NCBI GenBank assembly: GCA_020439485.1
Contig: JAGQSP010000223.1
Span: 1,806 to 10,528, forward strand
DNA length: 8,723 bases
Source: Acidimicrobiales bacterium
GTDB lineage: Bacteria > Actinomycetota > Acidimicrobiia > Acidimicrobiales > Poriferisodalaceae
Direction: 5' to 3'
Shown here piece by piece: positions 1 through 5,877 of the stretch (position 1 is its first letter; each line of letters opens with the position of its first letter). The position numbers and the translations under genes are program-made. The notes beneath the pieces are model-generated. The model did no database searches. It was given only the letters and a program-made list of their open reading frames with translations, and was not told where the DNA came from.

Positions 1-20
1 TTCGAATCCTGCCGGGGGCG
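1..20 (+). tRNA. 3' end of a tRNA gene (probably tRNA-Arg), cut by window edge; likely attachment site
   Basis: Bases 1-7 (TTCGAAT) read as the T-loop, 8-12 (CCTGC) as the 3' half of the T-stem, 13-19 (CGGGGGC) as the 3' acceptor strand and 20 (G) as the discriminator. CCA is not encoded, as is common in actinobacteria. The acceptor strand predicts a GCCCCCG 5' end. That, with a G discriminator and this T-arm, resembles bacterial tRNA-Arg(CCG/CCU), but the anticodon lies outside the window, so the identity is an inference. A tyrosine integrase gene starts 121 bp downstream, which fits insertion of an element into the tRNA 3' end with the gene end restored. Confidence 0.7.
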
Positions 21-90
21 CTGGCAAACTCCCAGTTCAGAGGATATTTCTTCCCCGAGAATCGGTTCTCAAAATCGCCGATTCCGGATC

Positions 91-112
91 TGTCCCATAC
101 GGTGTCCCATAC
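91..112 (+). repeat. Tandem direct repeat TGTCCCATAC x2
   Basis: TGTCCCATAC occurs at 91-100 and again, perfectly, at 103-112 (12-bp period). The second copy ends at the predicted -35 position of the integrase promoter. It is a candidate binding site for the integrase (arm site), an excisionase or a repressor. Confidence 0.6.
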
Positions 113-129
113 ATGTCGCAGGGTTTGCG

Positions 130-135
130 TAGGCT
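130..135 (+). promoter_or_regulatory. Putative -10 box of a leaderless integrase promoter
   Basis: TAGGCT (TANNNT type) lies exactly 6 nt before the GTG at 142, so transcription would begin at or very near the start codon. No Shine-Dalgarno sequence is visible. No good -35 box is seen; the TGTCCCATAC repeats occupy that position. The same -10/6-nt/start spacing recurs at 2171, 6886 and 8514. Confidence 0.4.
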
Positions 136-141
136 TCGGCC

Positions 142-1296
142 GTGGGATCAGGTCGTGGCAGCATCCGGCTCAAACGTGAGCCCGACTACTGGGAAGTTCG
201 TGCCTATGCAGGGCGCGATCCCGTCACAGGGCGCCCTCGATATGTCAGCCGCACCGTTCGTGGCGGCAAGCGGCAGGCTCAGAAGCTGCTCACGTCGCTC
301 ACGTCCGAGCTCGATCGGCACGGGCCCACCGCCCGCCACACCATCGACGAACTGCTGAGCGCCCACATCGATCACCTCGAGACCCGCGGCCGAGGCGCCC
401 GCACCATCGAGGGCTACCGCACAATCGCTCGTGGTGTGGCCGCCGACGTGACCCTCGGCAAGACCCGCCTCGACAAGGTCACGGTCAAGTCGCTCGACGA
501 CTTCTACAACCGCCTCACCGGCCGAGGCCTCTCCCCCGCCTCGGTCGGCCGCTACCACGCGCTGCTCCGCTCGGCGTTCAAGCAGGCGATGGCGTGGGGC
601 TGGATCGCCACCAACCCGGTCCAGCTGGCAACCCCGCCGTCGGTTCCCCGAGTGGGCCGCAAGATCGCCACGCCCAAGGTCGTCGCTGCCCTGTTGGCCG
701 AGGCGGCTTCGAGCCGGAACCCCGAGAACTTGGTCGCCTTTCGCCTCCTCGCAGCCACCGGCGCACGTCGGGGCGAGATCTGCGGGTTGCGCTGGTCCGC
801 TGTCGATATCGAAACCGGCCGTATCGAGATTCGTGCCGCAATGGCGCAGCTCAACAACCGCAAGGTCGTCGAGAAGGAACCCAAGACCCACCAGATCCGC
901 GAGGTCACCGTCGACGCCCAGACCGTCGACCTCCTCCGAGAGCACCACGCCTCCCAGATACAACTCGCCGCAGAGATGGGCGACGAGCTGTCGAGGGAAG
1001 CCTTCGTTCTCGCCGACATGACCCTCGACCCCACCGGCGAGGCGCCGACCCAGCCCAACCGCCTCACCCAGGCATTCGCCCGCATCCGGGCCAGGGTCCC
1101 CGGAGCCGAGGAAATGCGTCTCCACGACCTGCGCCACTGGTATGCCAGCACCCAACTCGACGCCGGCGAACCCTTGCCTGCCGTGGCCGCCCGCATCGGA
1201 GACCACGTCGAAACCCTCGCCAAGGTCTACGCCCACAAAGGCCACCGCGGCGACCAGCAGGCCGCCGACCACATCGGAAACCTCCTCGATGGATAG
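142..1296 (+). CDS. int: Tyrosine recombinase / site-specific integrase
   Basis: A 384-aa phage-type tyrosine recombinase, expected to integrate and excise the element at the adjacent tRNA end. Residues about 7-55 (SIRLKREPDYWEVRAY, then a GKRQAQKLL helix) look like the AP2-like arm-binding domain. About 65-165 is the SAM-like core-binding domain, and about 175-384 is the catalytic domain. Catalytic residues visible are R209 (TGARRGE), K248 (KTHQIRE), H328 and R331 (HDLRHWYAS), H355 (IGDH) and the nucleophile Y363 (KVYAH). The set is complete and the length is normal, so the enzyme looks active. An in-frame TAG at 130-132 means the start cannot lie upstream of 133. GTG 142 is the first start codon and sits 6 nt behind a TAGGCT -10 box. 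The next ORF overlaps its stop by 8 nt. Confidence 0.95.
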   Translation: MGSGRGSIRLKREPDYWEVRAYAGRDPVTGRPRYVSRTVRGGKRQAQKLLTSLTSELDRHGPTARHTIDELLSAHIDHLETRGRGARTIEGYRTIARGVAADVTLGKTRLDKVTVKSLDDFYNRLTGRGLSPASVGRYHALLRSAFKQAMAWGWIATNPVQLATPPSVPRVGRKIATPKVVAALLAEAASSRNPENLVAFRLLAATGARRGEICGLRWSAVDIETGRIEIRAAMAQLNNRKVVEKEPKTHQIREVTVDAQTVDLLREHHASQIQLAAEMGDELSREAFVLADMTLDPTGEAPTQPNRLTQAFARIRARVPGAEEMRLHDLRHWYASTQLDAGEPLPAVAARIGDHVETLAKVYAHKGHRGDQQAADHIGNLLDG

Positions 1297-1840
1297 AGGC
1301 AGGCCCGCCGGTGGGGATCTGATCGGCTACGCCGACGAGTCCATCCGAGGAGCGCGCTATCGCATCGCCGTGGTAGTGCTCACCCGTTCGAGCGGTTCCG
1401 AGGCCCGTCGGAGCCTCAAGCGGCTCGCATCCTCGCTCGGCAAGTCGAACCTCCACTTCAACGATCTACTCCCGGATCAGCGTCAGCGGGCGCTCAGAGA
1501 GTTCGCGGACCTTCCGGTGGCCGTCGCTTCCGTCTTCTGTCACGCCAGGCAGAAAGGCGAGTCCGAAATGAACGCCCCGCGACCTTTCCATGACGGGCGC
1601 CGTGCGCTGGCTTCAGGGGATCGGAGCGGTCGAGTTGTGCCTCGACTCGCTCACCGGTCGCGAGCCGGCGACGGTCGAGCAATCTCCGACGCCCGACGTA
1701 GCGGTCCGACCCTCCACTTCCGCCATGCCCATAGCCGGGACGATCCCCTGCTCTGGATCGCCGACGGCGTCGCCCACGCGGCTGGTACGCGCAGCCGAGC
1801 TACCGGGCTCACATGGCTCGAGCCCGAGCTACGGCTCTGA
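1289..1840 (+). pseudogene. DUF3800-like hypothetical protein with two compensating frameshifts
   Basis: ATG 1289 overlaps the integrase stop (ATGGATAG), implying translational coupling. The frame stays open to TGA 1838-1840 (183 aa), but the protein-like sequence changes frame twice. Residues 1-96 (LIGYADES near the N-terminus, ending ESEMNA) are in the first frame. From about 1578 the +1 frame gives RDLSMTGAVRWLQGIGAVEL and continues to about 1665. The original frame then resumes (DGRAISDARRSG, then DPLLWIADGVAHAAG). An extra C in the CCCC run 1575-1578 and a missing G near 1660-1668 would explain both shifts. The Y-x-DES start and the late DPLLWIAD motif resemble RNase H-like DUF3800 proteins that often accompany actinobacterial integrases. 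This family call is from memory and moderate. Alternatives are sequencing error or a still-made 183-aa chimera. Confidence 0.6.
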
Positions 1841-1857
1841 CCCTCAGACGCGCAAAA

Positions 1858-1890
1858 CCCCGCACCTCGTATGGTGTCGAGCGTACGGGG
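1858..1890 (+). terminator. Hairpin downstream of the int operon, possible terminator
   Basis: A long imperfect stem begins 18 nt after the stop at 1840. CCCCG 1858-1862 pairs with CGGGG 1886-1890, AC 1864-1865 with GT 1883-1884, and CTCG 1866-1869 with CGAG 1878-1881, leaving an 8-nt loop. There is one mismatch and one bulge. No T-run follows, so it is at best an actinobacterial-type terminator without a U tract. Confidence 0.4.
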
Positions 1891-2099
1891 CCTACTTCCT
1901 TCGGCCCTCGGCCTCCGGCTCTTCAAGTATCGGGACTCTATGGACGGAAATCAACTCGCCGGAACGATCTCAGCGGGGTTTAAGGGCGGCCGGAAACGTC
2001 CAGCGGAGTCCGGGGAATTCCGAATGTGCTGGCCAGAGGGTGATTTCTTGTCCGGGCTTTCCGGCTGAACCCGGCGATTCCGACCCGATCCGGCGAGTC

Positions 2100-2120
2100 T
2101 TGTGCGCGTTTTGTGCGCGT
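2100..2120 (+). repeat. Tandem direct repeat TTGTGCGCGT x2, 11-bp period
   Basis: Two perfect copies at 2100-2109 and 2111-2120, followed by a weak third (CTGTGCTGCT 2121-2130). Copies about one helical turn apart place identical bases on the same DNA face. They lie 27 bp upstream of the -35 box of the HEPN-like gene, so they are a candidate regulator site. Confidence 0.5.
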
Positions 2121-2146
2121 CTGTGCTGCTCGCAACGACGCTCGCC

Positions 2147-2176
2147 TTGACCATCGGTCTGGATTGCACCTAGGCA
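2147..2176 (+). promoter_or_regulatory. Promoter of the HEPN-like gene, probably leaderless
   Basis: TTGACC (2147-2152, 5 of 6 to the -35 consensus), an 18-nt spacer, TAGGCA (2171-2176), then 6 nt to GTG 2183. The short distance implies transcription starting at the GTG. This supports that start, since no Shine-Dalgarno sequence is present. Confidence 0.55.
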
Positions 2177-2182
2177 AACTCG

Positions 2183-3301
2183 GTGGAAGCTCCCTGGGTT
2201 GTTGTGCGACGGTTTGGCATTCCTGAACCCGAAGCAGCTGGGTGGGTCGTCCAGTTCGACATGCCGTTCATGATCAGCATGCCGGACTCGATGGTCGACA
2301 GTCGGCTCAAGTCCTACATGGAGACCACGACAGCTGGAGCTGACACCACACCAGTTCCGTACTCGCCGCGCCTCGAGAACCCGACGTCCGTAGGGCCCCT
2401 GGCACACATCCCAACCGAGACGGTCGATCCCGTGCTCGTGCAACTCGACCATGGCTTTGGGCAGGTCCGAACGCTACGACGACTCCGCAACGTCGACGTG
2501 CCCTTCGTGCTGGCAGGCGAGCTTCGACCGTGTTACGGGCAGTCCGCGTTCACAAGTATTCAGGTGGAGTTCGGTGAGACCGCGTCGAAGTGGATCGATC
2601 AACATGGTGACAAGGCGATGGAAGCAGCCGCGGACCTGGCCCTCGACGCGACCAACCGACTCATCACCGAGTACCGAAACCGATGCGACGCCTTCTGGGC
2701 CCAGCCGATTGGTCGGGATCTTGTCTCGGCTTTCCGCTTCTACGTCAATGACGGGACCACCCTCCGGCCACGCAAACTCGCGCGGCCACCTGGGGGCCCA
2801 GTCCGCGGCCTCGGGTCGGAGCCACTTCTGTCAGGGGATCGCCTTAAGGAGGTCCGCGCCGCTCTCTGGAACCCGCTGGATGATCCCCAGCCAGCACGCG
2901 AGGTCTTCTTCATGGCAATGGAGCACCGAGCGCGCGGCCGATACCGAAACGCGGTGATCGACTGCTCCGTGGCCTTCGAGACATTCGTTTCGGACTACGT
3001 GCAGGTCCATGGGGAGGTCGCAGGCTGGTCACACGAATCGATCGTCGACGCATTCTTAAGAAGGCCGAACGGACGATGGCGCAGTGTCACGGAGGTTCTC
3101 GGCCGGCTGCCATCAGACCCGGTGAATGTGGACTTCTGCGCCACATCCGAGTACGCGGATTGGCGCGAACACGTAGCGAACCCACGCAATGCCCTGGTTC
3201 ACGGGGAGGTGAGAGAAGCAACGCGGCAGATGGCTGACCAGGCAATCGATGCTTCACACGAGGCCATTCGCAAGCTGCAGGAACTCAAGACCTACATGTA
3301 G
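2183..3301 (+). CDS. Hypothetical protein with C-terminal HEPN-like domain
   Basis: I do not recognise this 372-aa protein as a named family. Its C-terminal third looks like a HEPN domain. A helix at about 247-273 (RARGRYRNAVIDCSVAFETF) resembles the first HEPN helix. At 335-340 RNALVH gives the R-N-x3-H (Rx4-6H) motif typical of HEPN ribonucleases, followed by an amphipathic helix to the end. Many HEPN proteins are metal-independent RNases in defence or toxin systems; activity here is inferred from the motif only. Residues about 1-235 are of mixed, partly beta-rich character with no motif I can name. No signal peptide or membrane segment is seen, so it is probably cytoplasmic. GTG 2183 is favoured by the promoter spacing; ATG 2261 is an alternative. 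The propeller-like gene follows on the same strand. Confidence 0.8.
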   Translation: MEAPWVVVRRFGIPEPEAAGWVVQFDMPFMISMPDSMVDSRLKSYMETTTAGADTTPVPYSPRLENPTSVGPLAHIPTETVDPVLVQLDHGFGQVRTLRRLRNVDVPFVLAGELRPCYGQSAFTSIQVEFGETASKWIDQHGDKAMEAAADLALDATNRLITEYRNRCDAFWAQPIGRDLVSAFRFYVNDGTTLRPRKLARPPGGPVRGLGSEPLLSGDRLKEVRAALWNPLDDPQPAREVFFMAMEHRARGRYRNAVIDCSVAFETFVSDYVQVHGEVAGWSHESIVDAFLRRPNGRWRSVTEVLGRLPSDPVNVDFCATSEYADWREHVANPRNALVHGEVREATRQMADQAIDASHEAIRKLQELKTYM

Positions 3302-3468
3302 ACGCGTCCCGGAAGATGTGCTTCCGATCGCGCCTGACGCCTCGGTCGACCGCCCGTGCCCGGACTGACGCGGCGGTTCGAGCGGGCTACCGCATCGCTG
3401 ATAGGAGCGCACGGCGATTGCAGGAGCGACCGCGAGTTCAGGCAAGCTGCTCGATCGTGGCCAATACG
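3302..3468 (+). other. Leader region with two hairpins between HEPN-like and propeller-like genes
   Basis: CGGAAG 3310-3315, loop ATGTG, CTTCCG 3321-3326 is a perfect 6-bp hairpin beginning 9 nt after the HEPN-like stop. TCGACCGCC 3346-3354 can pair with GGCGGTTCGA 3372-3381 with one bulged T. The reading frame is open from ATG 3316, but that ATG sits in the first hairpin loop and the encoded stretch is arginine-rich and unlike a protein. I therefore treat most of this as non-coding. Confidence 0.4.
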
Positions 3469-4389
3469 ATGATCGTAGATAGCAGGTCCGACGTGGTCCT
3501 CTCCTGTCTCGGCTGGGTCGACCGGGGGGCGTTGTGGCGCTTCGACGGCCAGAGCGGGCAACAGGACTCTATTCCGCTCAGCAACGCTGACTACGTACGA
3601 CTGTTCCGCGGCAAGGCCGAGTGTTTCGCTGTCCAGCACATCTGGCAGTCGGGCCGCTTTCGCATGACCGCGCACGCCTGGAGCGTCCCGGAACAGACGC
3701 TCAGCTCCATCGAGGTCGGCGAACACTCCGCAAACCTCGACGGTGACGCCTCGGTATGGGCATCGCTGCCATCGACCTACGTTGGACCCGTTGCCGCTGG
3801 CCCGTCCATCTGCTACCGGGTGCTCGCCCTCGACGATGCGACGCCTCGGACTATTCGGCTCGACTGGTTCGACGACTACGACCCGATGTACCAGAGCGTC
3901 GGATCTGCACAGCTACTTCCCGGGTCCAAGCAGTTTGTCGTCGGGATCCAGCGATCATCCGACCTCGTCATAATCGATGCCGATGATGGGCATGTCGTGC
4001 GCAGGGTTCCGCTTGCCGATCGTCACGGGAACCCTCACCCGATTCTCTCCACGACGGGACAGAACGTATGGGCAGCCGACTACGACACCCTGGTGCGCCT
4101 GGACACGACGACCTGGCAGGTCGCCGAATCAGCATTGCTTCAGCCCGCACGCGAAGGTACCGGCATGTTCATCGGCGACCTCTGGGTGACACCCGACGAG
4201 TCCGAGATCCTTGTACCGAGACCAGGTTCGGGCGATGTGCTCGTGCTCGACTCGGAGAGCCTCGCTATTCACGCCTCGGTCTACCTCGGTTCCGAACCCC
4301 TCGTGGCAGTAGCGCTCGCGGACGGACGGATCGTGGCCCGTGACTGGATGACCGGCAGTGTGCTGCTGGGCCAGCTGGACCGGCCATAG
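3469..4389 (+). CDS. Beta-propeller-like (YVTN/WD40-type) protein of unknown function
   Basis: About 306 aa from ATG 3469. The sequence consists of repeating short beta-strands with the pattern of YVTN/NHL-type propeller blades: hydrophobic strand, Asp turn, second strand. Examples are ALWRFDGQSGQ near the start, DLVIIDADDGHVVRRVPLAD, TLVRLDTTTWQVAES, DVLVLDSESLAIHASV and a final RIVARDWMTGSVL. No signal peptide, lipobox or membrane helix is seen in this form, and no enzymatic motif; propellers usually serve as binding scaffolds. The frame is open back to ATG 3316, giving 357 aa, with in-frame TTG 3418 (AGGAG 10 nt upstream) and GTG 3457 as other choices, so the start is uncertain. It lies on the same strand as the HEPN-like gene and may be co-transcribed with it. 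Confidence 0.75.
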   Translation: MIVDSRSDVVLSCLGWVDRGALWRFDGQSGQQDSIPLSNADYVRLFRGKAECFAVQHIWQSGRFRMTAHAWSVPEQTLSSIEVGEHSANLDGDASVWASLPSTYVGPVAAGPSICYRVLALDDATPRTIRLDWFDDYDPMYQSVGSAQLLPGSKQFVVGIQRSSDLVIIDADDGHVVRRVPLADRHGNPHPILSTTGQNVWAADYDTLVRLDTTTWQVAESALLQPAREGTGMFIGDLWVTPDESEILVPRPGSGDVLVLDSESLAIHASVYLGSEPLVAVALADGRIVARDWMTGSVLLGQLDRP

Positions 4390-4459
4390 CGGGGTCCGAC
4401 GAAGCTCAGCTTTTCCCACCCCATGCGAGCAGAGCAGGGCGCGCAGTGCAGCGGTCGAG

Positions 4460-4482
4460 GCGGCACGCCTGACGTGCGCCGC
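4460..4482. terminator. GC-rich hairpin between convergent genes, possible terminator
   Basis: GCGGCACG 4460-4467, loop CCTGA, then CGTGCGCCGC 4473-4482; it pairs apart from a 2-nt bulge. It lies in the 94-bp gap between the propeller-like gene (+) and vapC45 (-). There is no T-run on either side. Confidence 0.3.
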
Positions 4483-4483
4483 G

Positions 4484-4915
4484 CTAGCCGCCAGGCCAGC
4501 GGCGTTCGAGTCCCTTGGCTCCGATCACGTACAGGTATGGGCCGGGCTTGGTTGCCCTCTGAACGATGCGGTTGAGGTGAAGGCTGAATCGCTCGGCCAT
4601 CTGCGGTCCGGTCAGGTTGGCGTTGTTGAGCGAGAACACTCGGAGCGACGTGCGACTCAGCGTCTCGATGTGGTCCCGGATGATCGCGTAGTCCTTGGTG
4701 AGGGCCACCCAGCCTTCCCGATCTGCGCGTTCGATCCAGTCAGCATCGGGAACTCGCTCATCCTCACCGTCGAGGTAGACCTCGGCCATCGGCAGCACCG
4801 TGTAGCCGCGAGCTCGGATCGCGTCGGCCACCAAGTATCGGCCGAGTCCGCGGTCGAGGAAGAAGGTCGGGGCGGGCGGGTCAGGCCGCCGCTTGCTTCG
4901 CCGGCCAGATGGCAT
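4484..4915 (-). CDS. vapC45: VapC45-like toxin, PIN-like ribonuclease
   Basis: A 143-aa protein, close to the size of the mycobacterial VapC45 type (Rv2019). PIN-like toxins cleave RNA with an acidic, Mg2+-binding active site. Acidic candidates are D21 in FFLDRGLGRYL, D57/D59 in VPDADWIERA and D75 in ALTKDY, matching the usual D-(D/E)-D layout of the DUF5615/PIN_5-like group. ATG 4915 is preferred because it gives the family length and puts the first conserved strand about 17 residues in. The frame is open to 4990, but those extra residues are just the out-of-frame vapB45 sequence. The start lies 35 nt inside vapB45, typical of a coupled antitoxin-toxin pair. Expected to act in the cytoplasm and be neutralised by the upstream partner. 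Confidence 0.85.
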   Translation of the reverse strand: MPSGRRSKRRPDPPAPTFFLDRGLGRYLVADAIRARGYTVLPMAEVYLDGEDERVPDADWIERADREGWVALTKDYAIIRDHIETLSRTSLRVFSLNNANLTGPQMAERFSLHLNRIVQRATKPGPYLYVIGAKGLERRWPGG

Positions 4916-5588
4916 CGACAGCTTCCTGGATCTCGTCGACCGGAACGTCGTAGTCGCGGGCGATCGACCCGACCGGCTCACCTGCGACAAGGCGGGATCT
5001 CACCGCCGACAACGGGGCACCACCATGAACAAAGACCGGACCGCCGCTCTCGACCTCGGGAACGACTCGCAAGAGTCTGCGTTCGGTCACCGGAAGGATC
5101 AGTTCACTCGCCCACGTGTCCTCGAAGGTGATCCGTTCGAGGTACTGGCTGATGACGTCGTGGAACACTCGCTGGCCCGAACTGACGATGGTCAGCAAAC
5201 CCAGTTGTTTGTCGTCGGCGCTCTTCGCGTAGTCGTACAAGACGTCCGCCCCATCGCTGTACAGCTGACGCGAAGCCAGCGCATGCTCAAGTTCGCCTTG
5301 GCTGGAGAGCACCTCTAGGGCTCCGCGAATCCGTTGCATTGGCAAGCCGGTCTGGCGGAACGCCTGCACGACAGTCGCTTCGACGAGGCCGATGAAGCTG
5401 ATGCTGCGATCATCTCCGGCCGAGCGCGGAACCGACGTGATCACAGGACCTTGACTGACCACAGCACGTCCCACGGGATGCCGCTCATATCCGTGAGCCC
5501 AGGTCGCAAGGGTGGACGCACTCATGCCGACCAGCCTCGCTGCCCCGGCCACCGAGTACAGCCCGCGAGTGAATCGTGAATCGGTCAC
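4881..5588 (-). CDS. vapB45: VapB45-like antitoxin (HTH plus DUF433)
   Basis: A 235-aa protein, near the length of mycobacterial VapB45 (Rv2018). Residues about 9-33 (GLYSVAGAARLVGMSASTLA, then TWAHGYER) form a MerR-like helix-turn-helix, so it probably autoregulates the operon. About 182-228 (PVFVHGGAPLSAVRSRLVAG ending in the AVDAIW helix) is a DUF433 domain, usual in antitoxins of PIN-like/DUF5615 toxins. The middle is helical and unassigned. The start is GTG 5588: an AGGAGG lies 4 nt upstream on the minus strand, and the HTH begins directly after. The frame is open to 5840, but the extension lacks a ribosome site and does not look like protein. The gene order antitoxin-toxin with overlapping ends supports the assignment. 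Confidence 0.85.
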   Translation of the reverse strand: MTDSRFTRGLYSVAGAARLVGMSASTLATWAHGYERHPVGRAVVSQGPVITSVPRSAGDDRSISFIGLVEATVVQAFRQTGLPMQRIRGALEVLSSQGELEHALASRQLYSDGADVLYDYAKSADDKQLGLLTIVSSGQRVFHDVISQYLERITFEDTWASELILPVTERRLLRVVPEVESGGPVFVHGGAPLSAVRSRLVAGEPVGSIARDYDVPVDEIQEAVDAIWPAKQAAA

Positions 5589-5592
5589 CCAT

Positions 5593-5598
5593 CCTCCT
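5593..5598 (-). promoter_or_regulatory. Ribosome binding site deciding the vapB45 start
   Basis: AGGAGG on the minus strand, 4 nt before GTG 5588. It is the strongest Shine-Dalgarno on this strand. It fixes the start at 5588 rather than at the upstream end of the open frame. Confidence 0.7.
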
Positions 5599-5721
5599 CT
5601 ACGACCAGTCCGTGCGACCGAGTGTACGTCTCGTGGCAACACTGAGACCTGCAGGATGCGGTCGACCGCCAGCTCCATCACCGGCCCACGACATCTGGCC
5701 CGCATCCAGCGGTGTGATCCG

Positions 5722-5752
5722 CCTCGTCGTTCGCTTGAATCCAACGACGAGG
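5722..5752. repeat. Perfect 10-bp inverted repeat, 11-nt loop
   Basis: CCTCGTCGTT 5722-5731 and AACGACGAGG 5743-5752 are exact reverse complements around an 11-nt spacer. It is 126 bp beyond the GyrB-like stop and 134 bp before the vapB45 start. It could be a dimeric-protein operator or a hairpin terminator for the GyrB-like gene, although no T-run follows on the minus strand. Confidence 0.6.
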
Positions 5753-5877
5753 GCTGTGGCATGTTCCGAAGTGTGGGCTGCGGCTTCGGCGTCGTCGCGT
5801 TCCCAGAACAGCCGAAGACCCAAGCTCCCTCTCGAGACACGCCCTGGCACCACCCAGACTGGTATGCGACCCGCCTG

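Larger units (their letters stand above)
21..141. other. att/arm region between tRNA end and integrase gene
   Basis: Non-coding stretch between the tRNA and the integrase start. It holds a small perfect hairpin (GAGAA 57-61, loop TCGG, TTCTC 66-70), an alternative 6-bp inverted repeat AATCGG 60-65 / CCGATT 78-83, and two tandem copies of TGTCCCATAC. Such regions next to integrase genes commonly carry arm-type integrase sites and the integrase promoter. Which bases do this here cannot be told from one sequence. Confidence 0.4.
1841..2182. other. 342-bp intergenic region between int operon and HEPN-like gene
   Basis: I see no convincing gene on either strand. It contains the 1858-1890 hairpin, a 10-bp inverted repeat (ACTCGCCGGA 1954-1963 / TCCGGCGAGT 2089-2098), CCGGCGA twice at 2071 and 2090, a tandem TTGTGCGCGT pair (2100-2120), and the promoter of the next gene. 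CCGGAA/TTCCGG-type words recur across 1958-2095. Confidence 0.6.
5589..5877 (-). other. 289-bp region between GyrB-like gene and vapB45, with two dyads
   Basis: No convincing gene. It contains a perfect 10-bp inverted repeat (5722-5752) and a smaller dyad GTCTC 5628-5632 / GAGAC 5644-5648, centred about 50 bp upstream of the vapB45 start. That position suits an autoregulatory operator for the antitoxin HTH. The vapBC45 promoter should be here, but no clear -35/-10 pair stands out. Confidence 0.45.

Noticed and set aside
148..1272. 374-aa open frame on the minus strand opposite the integrase
   Set aside because: It mirrors a clear tyrosine recombinase; the translation is Gly/Val/Asp-rich with no motif, as expected of antisense frames in GC-rich DNA.
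1970..2452. 160-aa minus-strand frame across the HEPN-like gene start
   Set aside because: It overlaps the promoter and start of a better supported gene and its residues show no protein-like pattern.
3316..3468. N-terminal extension of the propeller-like protein from ATG 3316
   Set aside because: The ATG lies in a hairpin loop without a spaced Shine-Dalgarno and the extension is arginine-rich; it cannot be fully excluded.
5589..5840. 84-residue N-terminal extension of VapB45
   Set aside because: AGGAGG 4 nt before GTG 5588 and the family length favour the shorter form; the extension does not look like protein.
5599..5853. 84-aa minus-strand frame just upstream of vapB45
   Set aside because: No ribosome site, no recognisable motif, and it overlaps the perfect inverted repeat; more likely regulatory DNA.
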